From NCBI RefSeq assembly GCF_027923765.1, contig NZ_AP026709.1:2227501-2291500 (forward strand): 64,000 nucleotides of DNA, written 5' to 3'. Position 1 is the stretch's first letter. Each line of letters opens with the position of its first letter. Shown here piece after piece: positions 1 to 9,886 of the stretch. Below the pieces are notes generated by a model, which searched no databases, had not been told where the DNA came from, and saw only the letters and a list, made by a program, of their open reading frames with translations. The stretch is from Pseudodesulfovibrio nedwellii. GTDB taxonomy: Bacteria; Desulfobacterota; Desulfovibrionia; Desulfovibrionales; Desulfovibrionaceae. A program made the translations under genes and the position numbers.

Positions 1-1064
1 CCAGCATGCTGAGTATCACCGGTCATGGTATCCATGTACTGATGAACAACACGCCACATATGGCCACATTCGCCGCCAAGAATCCACTTACAACCAAGGC
101 GTTCGGCTTCGGCGTACATCTTGGCGTTGAGCTTCTTCATGGTTTCGTTATTGGTAAACGAACCGAAGTTACCGCCCTCAGATGCGTAGGTGGACATGGT
201 GTAATCGAGACCGATTTCATCAAACAGCATCAAATATCCCATGAAGGTATAGATACCGGGGTCCGCGAACACGTCGCCGGACGGGGTGATGAACAGAATC
301 TCGTGGCCCTTTTCGTTCAGCGGGGCCTTGACGCGCTTACCGGTGACTTCTTCGATATCGTCAACCATGAAGTCCACGATATCCTTGAAGGCGTGGGGCT
401 GAATACCAAGATGGTTACCGGTGATATTACAATTTGAGACTGGCTCCATAATCCAGTTGATATTCAAACCAACCAGATGCATCAATTCGCGGGCCATCAT
501 GGTCATTTCCGCGGTATCAATGCCATAGGGACAGTAGAGGGAGCAACGACGGCACTGGGTGCACTGATAGAAATAGATAAACCATTCTTTCAGGACATCC
601 TCTTCCATGACGCGGGATCCGGTGAGCTTGCTCAGGATCTTGCCTGCCACGGTGAATTCACCACGGTAGACGGAGCGCATCAACTCGGCACGAAGAACAG
701 GCATATTCTTGGGATCGCCGGAGCCAATAAAGAAGTGACATTTGTCAGCGCAAGCACCGCAACGCACGCAGATATCCATGAACACCTGCAAGCTACGGAA
801 CTTTTTCAGTCTTTCACGGAAGCCGTTGACCACAATTTCCTTCCAGTTGGAAGGTAGTTTCCAATCAGCTTCACCCGGATTCCATTGGCGGGCAGGACCC
901 CAGAGACCGGGAAGCTTGGATTCCATATACTCCATCTTCTCGGGCTTGGCGGGGTAACACCAGTGACCCGGTGAGAAATCCACCGGGGTTTCCATCCAGC
1001 CAGTGGCCGGTGGATTGTAATCTATGCTCTTGAAGAGCTCATCTGCTTTTGGGATGTCGGACAT
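1..1064 (-). CDS. dsrK: DsrK, HdrD-like Fe-S subunit of the DsrMKJOP complex (3' end outside the window)
   Basis: Membrane-associated iron-sulfur subunit of the DsrMKJOP complex, which passes menaquinol electrons to the DsrC/sulfite-reductase system. The reverse strand reads open from an ATG at 1064, preceded by GGAGA, to the window edge. About 354 codons are visible, so the C-terminus is missing. Two [4Fe-4S] cysteine groups near residues 97-107 (CVRCGACADKC) and 145-155 (CTQCRRCSLYC) are the ferredoxin pair of HdrD/DsrK proteins, and a glycolate-oxidase/HdrD-like CCG region begins after them. The gene sits 51 bp downstream of dsrM in the same direction, the usual dsrMK order. The JOP genes would follow beyond base 1. 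Family assignment is firm; the partner role is known from the family. Confidence 0.93.
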   Translation of the reverse strand, partial: MSDIPKADELFKSIDYNPPATGWMETPVDFSPGHWCYPAKPEKMEYMESKLPGLWGPARQWNPGEADWKLPSNWKEIVVNGFRERLKKFRSLQVFMDICVRCGACADKCHFFIGSGDPKNMPVLRAELMRSVYRGEFTVAGKILSKLTGSRVMEEDVLKEWFIYFYQCTQCRRCSLYCPYGIDTAEMTMMARELMHLVGLNINWIMEPVSNCNITGNHLGIQPHAFKDIVDFMVDDIEEVTGKRVKAPLNEKGHEILFITPSGDVFADPGIYTFMGYLMLFDEIGLDYTMSTYASEGGNFGSFTNNETMKKLNAKMYAEAERLGCKWILGGECGHMWRVVHQYMDTMTGDTQHA

Positions 1065-1115
1065 ATCTTTTATCTCCTCAGATAAAGAAGTATCACCTAA
1101 CGGTGAACCCTGGGC

Positions 1116-2156
1116 CTAAGCCTCTTCCTCGGGGGCCTTGCCATTCTCGGGATTGTCGAGCGGCAGACCAACCTCGGCCATGGGGACACCGAATTGCTTC
1201 TCGTAGTCCGCGTAGGCATGGGCCTTGATGTTAGGATCATTCCAGGGGTTCACATGATGCTTGGCACGCGAATCGTTCGGCAGGTTCCGTGTCGGAGACA
1301 GGAAGACACCGGGAAAGTGCATAAGCTTGCTGAACGGGAAGTACGCCATGAGGCAACTGACCAGGAAGACGTGAATGAAGAAGGAAACACCGATCACATC
1401 GGAGACAACGTAGTTAAACGTCATCAGCCCCATGGTCAGTTCCTTGATCGCGATAACGTCGACCTTAGCGTAGTAGCGCATGTAGATGCCCGACAGGGCG
1501 ATAGCCAGGATCAGGAACAACGGAAAAAAGTCCGATGCATACGAGATGTAGTTGATCCTGGAATTAATCAGTCTGCGACCCAAGAGCAAAAGCACACCAG
1601 CCAGCAGACCGAGGTCGGTCAAATACATGGTCGGAGCACCTATCTGCAAGAGACCGTCCACGAAATCGAGACCATTCACGAAGAACGGAACCGGCTCAAG
1701 GAACAGGCGAAGGTGTCGCAGGGCTATAATGAAAAAAGAATAATGGAAAGTGATGGCAAAGAGCCACAGCCACTTACTGGATTTGTAAGCAACAATGGGA
1801 TGATCCTTTCCTTGGTGCAGGGACACTGCGGTGTTCCTGAACAAAGACCGGAACGCGAAGACTTCAAGCACCATACGGAAAAAAGTCTGAGCGCCGGTCT
1901 GGGGACAGTCCAGCTTGTTCTGCGGGAACAGCTTGGGGTCAAAAGACTTGAACTGACCACCGGTTGTGGGGATGCGAAACGGCACGGCCGAACGACCCCA
2001 GATTATGACTTTATAAATAAAGCCGACGACAAAGATGATGAAAGCCGTTGTCGGGATACAGACACCGAAGAAAGTCCTCAGATGTGCCGCATCAACCCCA
2101 AACAACGGGATCAACACCAGGAGAAAGACGAACAGAAGTGAGTAAAGAGCATTCAT
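1116..2156 (-). CDS. dsrM: DsrM, membrane cytochrome b subunit of the DsrMKJOP complex
   Basis: Integral membrane subunit (346 aa) with several hydrophobic helices (about residues 3-20, 30-52, 130-150, 180-200, 215-235, 250-275). It resembles NarI/HdrE-type b cytochromes and is expected to oxidise menaquinol and pass electrons to DsrK. Histidines within the helices could ligate two b hemes. The protein ends in a hydrophilic, Glu-rich tail. The start at 2156 has AGGTGA just upstream on the minus strand. It is followed closely by dsrK and preceded by the RsbRD-like gene, the arrangement known in Desulfovibrio. Confidence 0.93.
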   Translation of the reverse strand: MNALYSLLFVFLLVLIPLFGVDAAHLRTFFGVCIPTTAFIIFVVGFIYKVIIWGRSAVPFRIPTTGGQFKSFDPKLFPQNKLDCPQTGAQTFFRMVLEVFAFRSLFRNTAVSLHQGKDHPIVAYKSSKWLWLFAITFHYSFFIIALRHLRLFLEPVPFFVNGLDFVDGLLQIGAPTMYLTDLGLLAGVLLLLGRRLINSRINYISYASDFFPLFLILAIALSGIYMRYYAKVDVIAIKELTMGLMTFNYVVSDVIGVSFFIHVFLVSCLMAYFPFSKLMHFPGVFLSPTRNLPNDSRAKHHVNPWNDPNIKAHAYADYEKQFGVPMAEVGLPLDNPENGKAPEEEA

Positions 2157-2352
2157 CTACCGTCACCTCGCTTGAAGGTTGGACCTGCCGATTTTACCGG
2201 AGGCCTGCCACTTTCGGTACACGCTCTCAAGGAATCGTCGATGCCTGAACGGCGACGCATGCGAAAAACAAATTCGTAGAATACCACGAATCCACCCCCT
2301 TGCACACCTCGTCCCGGTTCTCACACCGAGGCAAAACCCCTCGAACGGATCC

Positions 2353-2880
2353 TTAATCGACCGATGTTTCGGTCGTAACGTCCACAATCATTCCGGCCTT
2401 CCTGAGCAAGCTGCTCTGGGCGCGTTTCACCTCGTCAACGCGGAACCGGAATACCTCATCGCGACTTTTGGCATAGATGTCAAAAGACATCATAGCCAAA
2501 TTGTCTATTTTAGCCTCAAACCTCAACAGGTTATCAAGTGTCCCATCTTTTTTCATTGCCTTGAAAAACTCGTCACGAAGAAGTTTTTTCAGCAAAAAAA
2601 CAAAACTGAGAGCCTGCGAGGGGGTGAAATCCTGTACCGCTCTGATACGTATGAGCTTATCCAGGCTTTTAGCAATTACCTCTGCATCTTGCCATTCAAT
2701 CAATTGATCGAACAGTTCCCCGGTTGCCTCGATGATGGCAGCCCCCACGGGGTTTTGAAATCGATCTTTTTGTTTAGTCCAAACTTTCTGTGTTTCGGTC
2801 GGATATGTCTTAAGGACTAGTTCCGCCCACTTTGTCGCCAGTTCGGCCTTACGTTCGGCCAGTACGGATTCAAATGTCAT
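2353..2880 (-). CDS. RsbRD N-terminal-domain (RsbR-like) protein in front of dsrMK
   Basis: Soluble, largely helical protein of about 175 aa. The pattern (an N-terminal KWAELVLKTYP block followed by helices) matches the RsbRD N-terminal domain found in stressosome-type sensors and in a gene preceding dsrM in Desulfovibrio. There is no STAS domain, heme motif or membrane segment. The start is uncertain: ATG at 2880 gives the usual MTFES-type N-terminus, while an ATG at 2901 has a more distant AGGA. It is the first gene of the dsr unit, 196 bp before dsrM. A sensory or regulatory role for sulfite reduction is only inferred from position. Confidence 0.8.
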   Translation of the reverse strand: MTFESVLAERKAELATKWAELVLKTYPTETQKVWTKQKDRFQNPVGAAIIEATGELFDQLIEWQDAEVIAKSLDKLIRIRAVQDFTPSQALSFVFLLKKLLRDEFFKAMKKDGTLDNLLRFEAKIDNLAMMSFDIYAKSRDEVFRFRVDEVKRAQSSLLRKAGMIVDVTTETSVD

Positions 2881-2946
2881 TATATGCTCGCAATAACTCA
2901 TGAAACATCAAATCCTGACTGCCCGATCAAAGCGGGGAAGTCTCAG

Positions 2947-2987
2947 TTTCACAAGCGTGCATTGAAAAATTGTGAAAAACATCACGT
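2947..2987. promoter_or_regulatory. Rex-like (or CRP/FNR-like) operator upstream of the dsr operon
   Basis: The inverted repeat TTGTGAAAAACATCACGT at 2970-2987 matches 13 of 18 positions of the Rex palindrome TTGTGAAATAATTCACAA. A further half site, TTTCACAA, lies at 2947-2954. They sit about 70-110 bp before the first gene of the RsbRD-dsrM-dsrK unit. Comparable sites occur before aprB and sat. The TGTGA-N6-TCACG core would also suit a CRP/FNR-family (HcpR-like) protein, so the cognate factor is inferred. Confidence 0.45.
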
Positions 2988-3104
2988 AAAACTCAGAAAC
3001 ATATTCCAAACCCCTTGGAAAACGTCAAGGCTTTTTCCAGGAAAAACTGACTAATGAGAAGGGGTATCAGGACGCGATAACGCCTGAATTCACACGAAAG
3101 AATC

Positions 3105-5660
3105 TCAACCTCGCTCCACCCTGTTTCGTCCCATACGCTTGGCCTTGTACAAGGCTTCATCCGCACGGTTGAGAACTTCTTCAATGGTCCTGTCAGATGT
3201 CCGAACCACAGTCGTCCCGATAGAGACTGTGAATGTGACAACGGATTCTTCAACCCGAGCCTCCAAACCTGCATAGACTTCACGGAGCCTTTCGGCTGCT
3301 TCAAGTCCTTCTTGCAAGCCTGTTTCAGGAAGAATCACCGCGAACTCCTCACCGCCAAGGCGGCCGAAAATATCAGTCTCCCGCAGTGTTGTCGTGGACG
3401 CGGCAGCCAGCATTCTGAGGACCAGATCCCCGGTCTGATGGCCGTGGGTATCATTGATGGACTTAAAATAGTCGATATCAAGCATAAGCACGGCCAATGG
3501 ATTCTTGTACCGTTTGGCGCGGACCAATTCCCTGGAACCAAGAACAAAAAAATTATGCCGGTTATTCACGCCGGTCAAACCATCGGTGGTAGCCAGCCGC
3601 TTCATTTTCTGCTCAAGACGAATTCGCTGTGTCACATCATGAATAACAGAGTAAAGGCGCTGCTTTCCCTGCACCATGATCGGACCGGAATACACCTCCA
3701 CATCACGAATGTCACCATTAACTAAAATATGTTTCATGATGAAGTAGGAACGCCCCTCCTGCCTGGAAAGCTGCATTTCCCTAAAGATTTCATCTTGCGT
3801 CAACGCATTGATACTTCCCATCGTCATGTCACGCATGTCGTCAACGGAATAACCATAAAAATCACTGGCAGCCGGATTGGCATCGATAATTCGCTCGGTT
3901 CTCGGGTCCACCAAAAGCATGATGGCATGGTTATTCTCAAAAAAAGCACGATACTGCTTCTCTCGCTCTTTAAGAATCCCTTCCGCTTCAATACGATCGG
4001 TAATGTCGCGAAATGTCCCTTCCATGGCCACAGCGTTGCCCGACTCGTTTCTGATCAAATGTGTATTCGCTTCGACAACGATGGAAGACCCATCCTTACG
4101 CCGCGCCTGTACCTGAACGCCTCGAATGGCTCCCTTCTCAACCAGTTGCCTTCGCAAATGCATCCGCTCATCCTTGATTGAATACAAGGAGTCGATACTT
4201 TTCCCGAGAAGGTCACTTTCTTCGTAACCGAGCAGGCGACACGTCGCAGGGTTGACCATTTGAACGTCACCAGCCAAATCAGTGACCATGTACCCTTCTT
4301 CAATGGATTCGAAAATACGACGAAACTTTTCCTCACTCTCCTGCAACACCTGCTCCGCTTTTTTCCGGGCGGAGATATCTCGAATGACATTGACAATGCC
4401 CAAGGCAAGGCCGTCATCGCCAAGTATAAGGGACACAGAATGATCAGCAGGAAAAAGAGTACCGTCACTTCGCCTCAAGGCCATTTCAAATTGGGCTTTT
4501 TCTCCCTTGTCGAAAGCCGCCTGAGATTTGACAAGAAACTCTGCGTAATGAGGCCTATCCACATGCAGTTCCAACAAGGACAGTTCGCTCAACTCTTCGT
4601 TGGTCATCCCAAACAGAATTTCAGCGGCCGGATTGGCATCAAGCACATTCCAATCCGGTGTCAGGATAAGTACGGTCTCGCCTAGGGCGACAAATGTGTT
4701 GCGAAGCCACAATTCCTTTTCGGAAAGGGCCTCTTCCATGGCCCGTTTCTCCGTAACATCCATCCCTGAACTCAGAACACCGATGACATTACCGCCCTCG
4801 TTGGTCAGCACCCTGTTTTGCCAATGCACCAAACGATGGCGACCATCTTTAGCAACAACATAGTTGGTATACTCGTCATCTATTTCCGTCTGACCGGAAA
4901 AAATCATATAAAAATAATCGCGCACCTCGTCCCGCTGCTCAACAGGCACCATCAAATCAATCCAATTCTGTCCGAGCAATTCATTTTCCGCGTATCCGAG
5001 ATGCTCACTTCCGGTCCGGTTAACCATGGTAATCGCCCCGGAAGCATCCTGCGCCAAGATGATCGATCCGACCACATCAAGATAATGAGCGACCCGGTTT
5101 CGTTCTCGACTCAACTGTTTTTCAGTCTCCACTCGAAAAGAAATATCTTCCAAAGTCAGAATGTAACCAGAAAATCCGGCAACCACTTCCGAAAACTTCG
5201 AAACCGACACACTGAAATATTTTTCGCCATAAATCATTGGAGCAGCCACATCCATCCGACAGACACTCCCGACGTCTCGTTCACCGGGAAAAAACTCCTG
5301 TACGCAATCGGCAAGCCACGGGACAAGATCTGCTACGGCCATTGAAGCACTGGTTGCCAAAAAATCGTCACCAAGACTCAACGTATTTATCGCAGCCTTG
5401 TTAGCGGCACTGATTTCAAATGAATCACTGAGAATAAGGGCAGGGGTATCAAGGCTCTGAAAAAGCCGCAGCACATCTTCTTTTCTCTGTTCCTGATCAG
5501 AATGAACAGGAGAAGGCATCGTTCCAACTATCCCTGAAAAAAAGTCGGGCCACTCTTCAGCAATGGCATCCGGAGTGCTCCCATGTTTCTTAACATAGGC
5601 GAGAATGCACTCTTTGAGCCATTCTTCATTCTCTGCAATATATGTTTTCAAACGATCCAT
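3105..5660 (-). CDS. Multi-PAS diguanylate cyclase
   Basis: Cytoplasmic protein of 851 aa with no convincing membrane span. A short helical N-terminus (1-70) is followed by about five PAS repeats (roughly 75-185, 190-310, 320-440, 445-560, 565-680), several ending in the DIS/DITxR PAC signature, and a C-terminal GGDEF domain. The active site reads GGEEF and carries RETD five residues upstream, a classical product-inhibition I-site, so it should make c-di-GMP and be feedback-inhibited. ATG 5660 has AGGATC upstream. It is transcribed alone. The signal sensed cannot be told from the sequence. Confidence 0.9.
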   Translation of the reverse strand: MDRLKTYIAENEEWLKECILAYVKKHGSTPDAIAEEWPDFFSGIVGTMPSPVHSDQEQRKEDVLRLFQSLDTPALILSDSFEISAANKAAINTLSLGDDFLATSASMAVADLVPWLADCVQEFFPGERDVGSVCRMDVAAPMIYGEKYFSVSVSKFSEVVAGFSGYILTLEDISFRVETEKQLSRERNRVAHYLDVVGSIILAQDASGAITMVNRTGSEHLGYAENELLGQNWIDLMVPVEQRDEVRDYFYMIFSGQTEIDDEYTNYVVAKDGRHRLVHWQNRVLTNEGGNVIGVLSSGMDVTEKRAMEEALSEKELWLRNTFVALGETVLILTPDWNVLDANPAAEILFGMTNEELSELSLLELHVDRPHYAEFLVKSQAAFDKGEKAQFEMALRRSDGTLFPADHSVSLILGDDGLALGIVNVIRDISARKKAEQVLQESEEKFRRIFESIEEGYMVTDLAGDVQMVNPATCRLLGYEESDLLGKSIDSLYSIKDERMHLRRQLVEKGAIRGVQVQARRKDGSSIVVEANTHLIRNESGNAVAMEGTFRDITDRIEAEGILKEREKQYRAFFENNHAIMLLVDPRTERIIDANPAASDFYGYSVDDMRDMTMGSINALTQDEIFREMQLSRQEGRSYFIMKHILVNGDIRDVEVYSGPIMVQGKQRLYSVIHDVTQRIRLEQKMKRLATTDGLTGVNNRHNFFVLGSRELVRAKRYKNPLAVLMLDIDYFKSINDTHGHQTGDLVLRMLAAASTTTLRETDIFGRLGGEEFAVILPETGLQEGLEAAERLREVYAGLEARVEESVVTFTVSIGTTVVRTSDRTIEEVLNRADEALYKAKRMGRNRVERG

Positions 5661-5873
5661 TCTGATCCTGGATGAAATTTGAAGGCCACGGGGTTATGGG
5701 AAAGCATAACAAAAACGAACACGCGCGGGTAGACAAATCCTTTTTTTCTCATCGCCCCCTCCCTCACGACAAGCAAACGCATATACCTCTCATCTGGGCA
5801 TATGTCGATTCCAAGGATCATATAACCAGCACGGCACAGAGCCAAAAGAACAAAAAAATGCTACGATAGCTAT

Positions 5874-5896
5874 AAAAAAGCCCGCTTATGCGGGCC
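5874..5896 (-). terminator. Rho-independent terminator of trmI
   Basis: On the minus strand, GCCCGC-ATAA-GCGGGC is followed directly by six T residues, just past the trmI stop codon. Confidence 0.88.
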
Positions 5897-5900
5897 TTGT

Positions 5901-6752
5901 TTATTTCTCTTCAACACTGCTTTCAGCTTCGTCAGACGGTGCTGTCGGAGCCTCTTCAGCTTCAAGCTCTGGTCGGGGAGCAGCCTTGGGCGGTTCCATG
6001 TATCGAGCAAACACCAAAAAACCGGTGTGTGCCACCATACGATCATCAGGCCTGAGCCTGTCAGGCACAGGCTTCCAATGCCGAATAAGAATTTCCAAAA
6101 CTTCCTGATCGGCAAAAGGACCGTCTTCCAGTCCCCGAAGCAACTCGGACACCTGGTTGACGGTAGGCAGCAAGAAACCGCACATAGCGCCCGGAATCAC
6201 AGCCTCTGGGATGGAAGAAAGATATTCCCACGGCGTCCGTACATCCAAAAACAACGCATCTGCGCCCGAATGTTTGAAGCCATCCTCAATATTCTGATTA
6301 ACCTGCTCAACACGATCAGCCAGACCAACACGCTCCAGATTCTTCCCGGCCAACTTGAAAAAGTCAGCGCGACGTTCATATGTGATAACCTTACCAGTAT
6401 CACCTACAAACCAGGCCAAAGCGGTCGTCAGGCCACCCGAACCAGTACCGGATTCGATAACAGTAGAACCGGGACCAATCCCCAGTTTCATCATCAGGTA
6501 CCCAATTTCCTTGGGGTACATAATCTGAGTCTGACGTTTCACGCCCTTAATAAGATCATGCAGAGTCGGCTTAAGCACCAGGTAGGGCCTGCCGAGATGT
6601 GTCTTGACGTATTGGCCGAAACCGGCCTCGGCCACTTCGTCCATAAGCAACTTGCCATCATGGGTATGTACTTCTCCACCAGCTTCAAGCTTGCGAAGGT
6701 ACCGTTTGCCCTTGTGGCTGATGAGCAAAATGAGTTGTCCGGGTTCGATCAT
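5901..6752 (-). CDS. trmI: tRNA (adenine-58-N1)-methyltransferase
   Basis: SAM-dependent methyltransferase of 283 aa that makes m1A58 in the T-loop of tRNA. The N-terminal beta domain with LLISHKGKRYL is followed by a PKEIGYLM segment and the SAM-binding loop ESGTGSGGLT (about residues 100-110), both typical of TrmI. The C-terminal tail is Glu/Pro-rich and probably disordered, longer than in compact homologues. ATG 6752 has AGGAGG nearby on the minus strand. It is flanked by signalling genes but shows no operon link, having its own terminator. Confidence 0.9.
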   Translation of the reverse strand: MIEPGQLILLISHKGKRYLRKLEAGGEVHTHDGKLLMDEVAEAGFGQYVKTHLGRPYLVLKPTLHDLIKGVKRQTQIMYPKEIGYLMMKLGIGPGSTVIESGTGSGGLTTALAWFVGDTGKVITYERRADFFKLAGKNLERVGLADRVEQVNQNIEDGFKHSGADALFLDVRTPWEYLSSIPEAVIPGAMCGFLLPTVNQVSELLRGLEDGPFADQEVLEILIRHWKPVPDRLRPDDRMVAHTGFLVFARYMEPPKAAPRPELEAEEAPTAPSDEAESSVEEK

Positions 6753-6825
6753 TGATTCGGCCTCCTAAAAAATATTGGCTTTGAGGTACGGTTAGGTTGA
6801 AGGGAAGTCAAGGGAAACGGCGTAA

Positions 6826-8679
6826 TCAACCACAAGGCAATGTCACAAAAACGGACGTTCGACCTTCTTCATCCGATGTTTCCATATGAATCTCGCCACC
6901 GACGGTTTTGACCACAAGACTAGCCGAATACGTCCCAAGTCCGGTGCCGGAACTCTTCCCCGATGTAGCGTATTTCTCAAAGAAAGTCTCACGAATATCC
7001 ACCGGCACCACTCCGGAATTACTGATAGCCATTCGCATGACATCGGTGTCACACTTGCCCATTTCAAGAACAACCGTTCCTCCCGAAGGAGATGCTTCGA
7101 TAGCATTTTTCAACAAATTGGCAACCATGGATTCATATAAGATATCCTGCCCCAGAACCACCAAACTTGGAGACACAAGATCCGTACTGTCGCTAAAACG
7201 CACGTCCACGGTCACACTCAGCCCCCCAGCAAGATCGTCCAATTCAGTCAGTACATTATTGACCACATCAACGAAATTCACTTGAGACGGAATATACACA
7301 TAAGACCCCGCCTCCATCTTGTAGACTGTCATGCTCATGCCAATCATACGCAAAACCTTTCGCCCCTGTTGTTCGATGGTTTCCAAAATATCCCGAATTT
7401 CCCCCTGAACATCATCCTCGTCCATGAGCAGGACCTTGCACGCACTGATTACACCAATAATCGGCGCCTTGAGATCGTGAGCAATAATGCGGTCCACATC
7501 TTCCTTGAGATGCTCCAACCTTTTTTGTTCGGAAATATCCACAAAGGCTTCCAACAGACAGGCCATATTGTCCAGTGTCACGCGAGACACCGATTTAAGA
7601 ACAGGCAGACTGTCCCCATTTTCCATTCGTATGATCCGCTCATCACTGGCAACAGCCTCCCCTTCATCAAGGGCAGGACACAAGGCTTTGTCTCGCTGAC
7701 AAAGGAACTCACAACACTGATGACCAACAAGGCTCTCTCGGGAATATCCCGTCATCGACAGCATGGCGGCATTGACATCAACGACTTCCCGAGTCTTTTC
7801 ATCCAAAAGAGTCAACCCAATAGGCATCGTGTCCATAATTGCTTTCATCCGCCGTTCGCTGCTGGCGAGAAGTTCTTCAGCTGCCCTGCGCTCGGTGATA
7901 TCCTCGGCAAAACAATAAAAATAATAATTTACGCCATCTCGATCTTCAACCGTTGTGAAATCCATCCGTACCAGAATAATGGTTCCGTCCTTGCGCTGTA
8001 GGCGGGCTTCATAATTCAGGACAACTTTTTCAGCACGAAGCGCGGCAAGCATCTCTTCTGCTTCTGTACGGTAAGGCCACATAAAAAACGGATCACCAAA
8101 TCCACTGACCACACCAGACAATTCTTCGAAAGATTCATACCCAAGCATCTCGGCAAAAGTGGTATTCCATTCGACAAGATTTCCCCCGATAATCCCATGA
8201 ACGATAGGGACAGGAGCTTTTTCATACAGCATCATTCTCCGCTCTTCCGCTATAAGCAAACTCGCTTCAACCGCACGACGTTTGCGATTTTCGCGCTCAA
8301 GAGCACGGGTCAATTCATCGTATTCTCGCCCGAGAACATGCTTATCTTTTTCCAAACAATCTTGTATATTCTCCATCGTTTGAAGGGTTGGAAGCCACAT
8401 CAACAGGCCGATGGCTATCAAAACAAATCCAGCGAGATACCCGACGATTTTTTCAAGGAAGGCCTGAACCGGCGTGTCGCCGCCAATCACAGTCCAGTTC
8501 AAACTTTCAAAGTTGTCAGTTATATCCATAAAAGAACCGAACAGGACGAGCAAAAAACCAATCTTGATAAAAAGATACCCGCGACGACCATGCTCAACAT
8601 CCTTGTCCGCACGGATGAAAAACACCAAAATACCGGCAAGGACAATGGTTCGCAAAGATTCAAGAACGACATCAAACAT
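6826..8679 (-). CDS. Membrane sensor histidine kinase with two PAS domains
   Basis: Kinase of 617 aa. Two or three N-terminal hydrophobic segments (about 5-20, 40-58, 85-105) are followed by a coiled linker, PAS domains near 155-280 and 285-395, a phosphoacceptor helix with HDLKAP and a HATPase domain with NLLKNAIEASP and GTGLGTYS. The longer frame would start at 8718, but ATG 8679 has a perfect AGGAGG eight bases upstream and gives a sensible N-terminus, so I prefer it. No response regulator lies next to it. The signal and output are unknown. Confidence 0.88.
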   Translation of the reverse strand: MFDVVLESLRTIVLAGILVFFIRADKDVEHGRRGYLFIKIGFLLVLFGSFMDITDNFESLNWTVIGGDTPVQAFLEKIVGYLAGFVLIAIGLLMWLPTLQTMENIQDCLEKDKHVLGREYDELTRALERENRKRRAVEASLLIAEERRMMLYEKAPVPIVHGIIGGNLVEWNTTFAEMLGYESFEELSGVVSGFGDPFFMWPYRTEAEEMLAALRAEKVVLNYEARLQRKDGTIILVRMDFTTVEDRDGVNYYFYCFAEDITERRAAEELLASSERRMKAIMDTMPIGLTLLDEKTREVVDVNAAMLSMTGYSRESLVGHQCCEFLCQRDKALCPALDEGEAVASDERIIRMENGDSLPVLKSVSRVTLDNMACLLEAFVDISEQKRLEHLKEDVDRIIAHDLKAPIIGVISACKVLLMDEDDVQGEIRDILETIEQQGRKVLRMIGMSMTVYKMEAGSYVYIPSQVNFVDVVNNVLTELDDLAGGLSVTVDVRFSDSTDLVSPSLVVLGQDILYESMVANLLKNAIEASPSGGTVVLEMGKCDTDVMRMAISNSGVVPVDIRETFFEKYATSGKSSGTGLGTYSASLVVKTVGGEIHMETSDEEGRTSVFVTLPCG

Positions 8680-8813
8680 AATGAAGACCTCCTGAGAATC
8701 ACAGCCAACTCTACACATAAGATCGCGTATAATCCAATTATTTACTCAACGTTCACCCATCTTCTCCTTGCATAAACAGTACATGAACGGTAGCACCACA
8801 TAGACCATCCCCC

Positions 8814-8841
8814 TTGACAGTCGCCTCCCAGTTCTTAATAA
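8814..8841 (+). promoter_or_regulatory. Putative sigma70 promoter of the radical-SAM gene
   Basis: TTGACA at 8814-8819, then a 16-bp spacer and TAATAA at 8836-8841, about 45 bp before the ATG at 8888. Confidence 0.5.
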
Positions 8842-8887
8842 ACTCCCATAGATTTTGATTTCTACACTTCAAGGGATATGATACGTC

Positions 8888-9853
8888 ATGGGATATAAAT
8901 ACGTCTTTGGACCGGTTATGAGTGGACGACTGGGCCGCTCTCTCGGACTCGATTTGCTTGGAGACAGAATATGCTCCATGGACTGCGTCTACTGTGAAGT
9001 AGGAGCCACCAGGAACTTAACCATCAAACGGAAGCCATATGTCCCCGCTGCCGCCATTCTGGAAGAACTGGCCGCATGGAAAGACGAAGAATTGGCCAAA
9101 CCGGACATGGTGACGCTGGGAGGATTGGGAGAACCAATCCTGAACTCCGAGATGGCTGACGTCATCACTGGAGCTCGAAAGATTTTCCCGGACACGGACA
9201 TTGCAGTGCTGACAAACGCCAGCCTCATAGGTGACCCGGAAGTGCGTAGAGAACTAGCTCTGGCCGACGTTGTCCTACCCAGCCTGGACTCTCTGATTGA
9301 AGACGAATTCACCCGCGTGAACCGTCCCTGTAAAGGATTTTCGCCTTCCGGCATTGCCGACGGGCTGCTTGAATTCAAAAAAGGATTCAAGGGAAAAATA
9401 TTTTTGGAAATTTTGCTTGCCGAAGGAATTAATGACACAGACGAGAACCTCGGCAGGTTAAAGGATTTTTGCAAACGACTTGCTCCCGACCGGGTAGATG
9501 TGGTCACGCTGACCCGTCCTGGAACGGTCAAGGGAGTCCGCCCCGTGGACGGGGAGGTCCTAAGTCGTTGGCGCATGGCGCTTGAGAGCGGAAAAGCCAG
9601 CGTACACACGCAGCAAGTGACCGACAGGAAAGCGATGAGCACGGAGCATGTAACAGACTTCGTCAGCGCATCCCTGACCCGCAGGCCACAAACCCTCTCA
9701 CAACTGGCACAGGCCCTTAACGCAGACCCAAAACAGGTCAGTGCGGCCGTGGAAGCCCTTTTGGAAAAGGGCGAAATCACCCCTCGGGATGACCGGGGCG
9801 AGATATATTACCACGGCATGGGGCATGTTCTTGAAGACACAAAGGCACCATGA
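8888..9853 (+). CDS. Radical SAM protein (COG0731-like) with C-terminal winged helix
   Basis: Protein of 321 aa. The CSMDCVYC motif near residues 29-36 is the CxxxCxxC cluster ligand of radical SAM enzymes. The next 200 residues follow the COG0731-like Fe-S oxidoreductase pattern (LGGLGEP, LTNASL). Residues about 260-315 look like a winged-helix domain (SQLAQALNADPKQVSAAVEA). The substrate is unknown; homologues are mostly annotated only as radical SAM proteins. The next gene, for RNase G/E, starts 34 bp downstream on the same strand, so the two are probably cotranscribed. Confidence 0.88.
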   Translation: MGYKYVFGPVMSGRLGRSLGLDLLGDRICSMDCVYCEVGATRNLTIKRKPYVPAAAILEELAAWKDEELAKPDMVTLGGLGEPILNSEMADVITGARKIFPDTDIAVLTNASLIGDPEVRRELALADVVLPSLDSLIEDEFTRVNRPCKGFSPSGIADGLLEFKKGFKGKIFLEILLAEGINDTDENLGRLKDFCKRLAPDRVDVVTLTRPGTVKGVRPVDGEVLSRWRMALESGKASVHTQQVTDRKAMSTEHVTDFVSASLTRRPQTLSQLAQALNADPKQVSAAVEALLEKGEITPRDDRGEIYYHGMGHVLEDTKAP

Positions 9854-9886
9854 GACAAACCACACATTTCTCGTCATGAGGTTATC

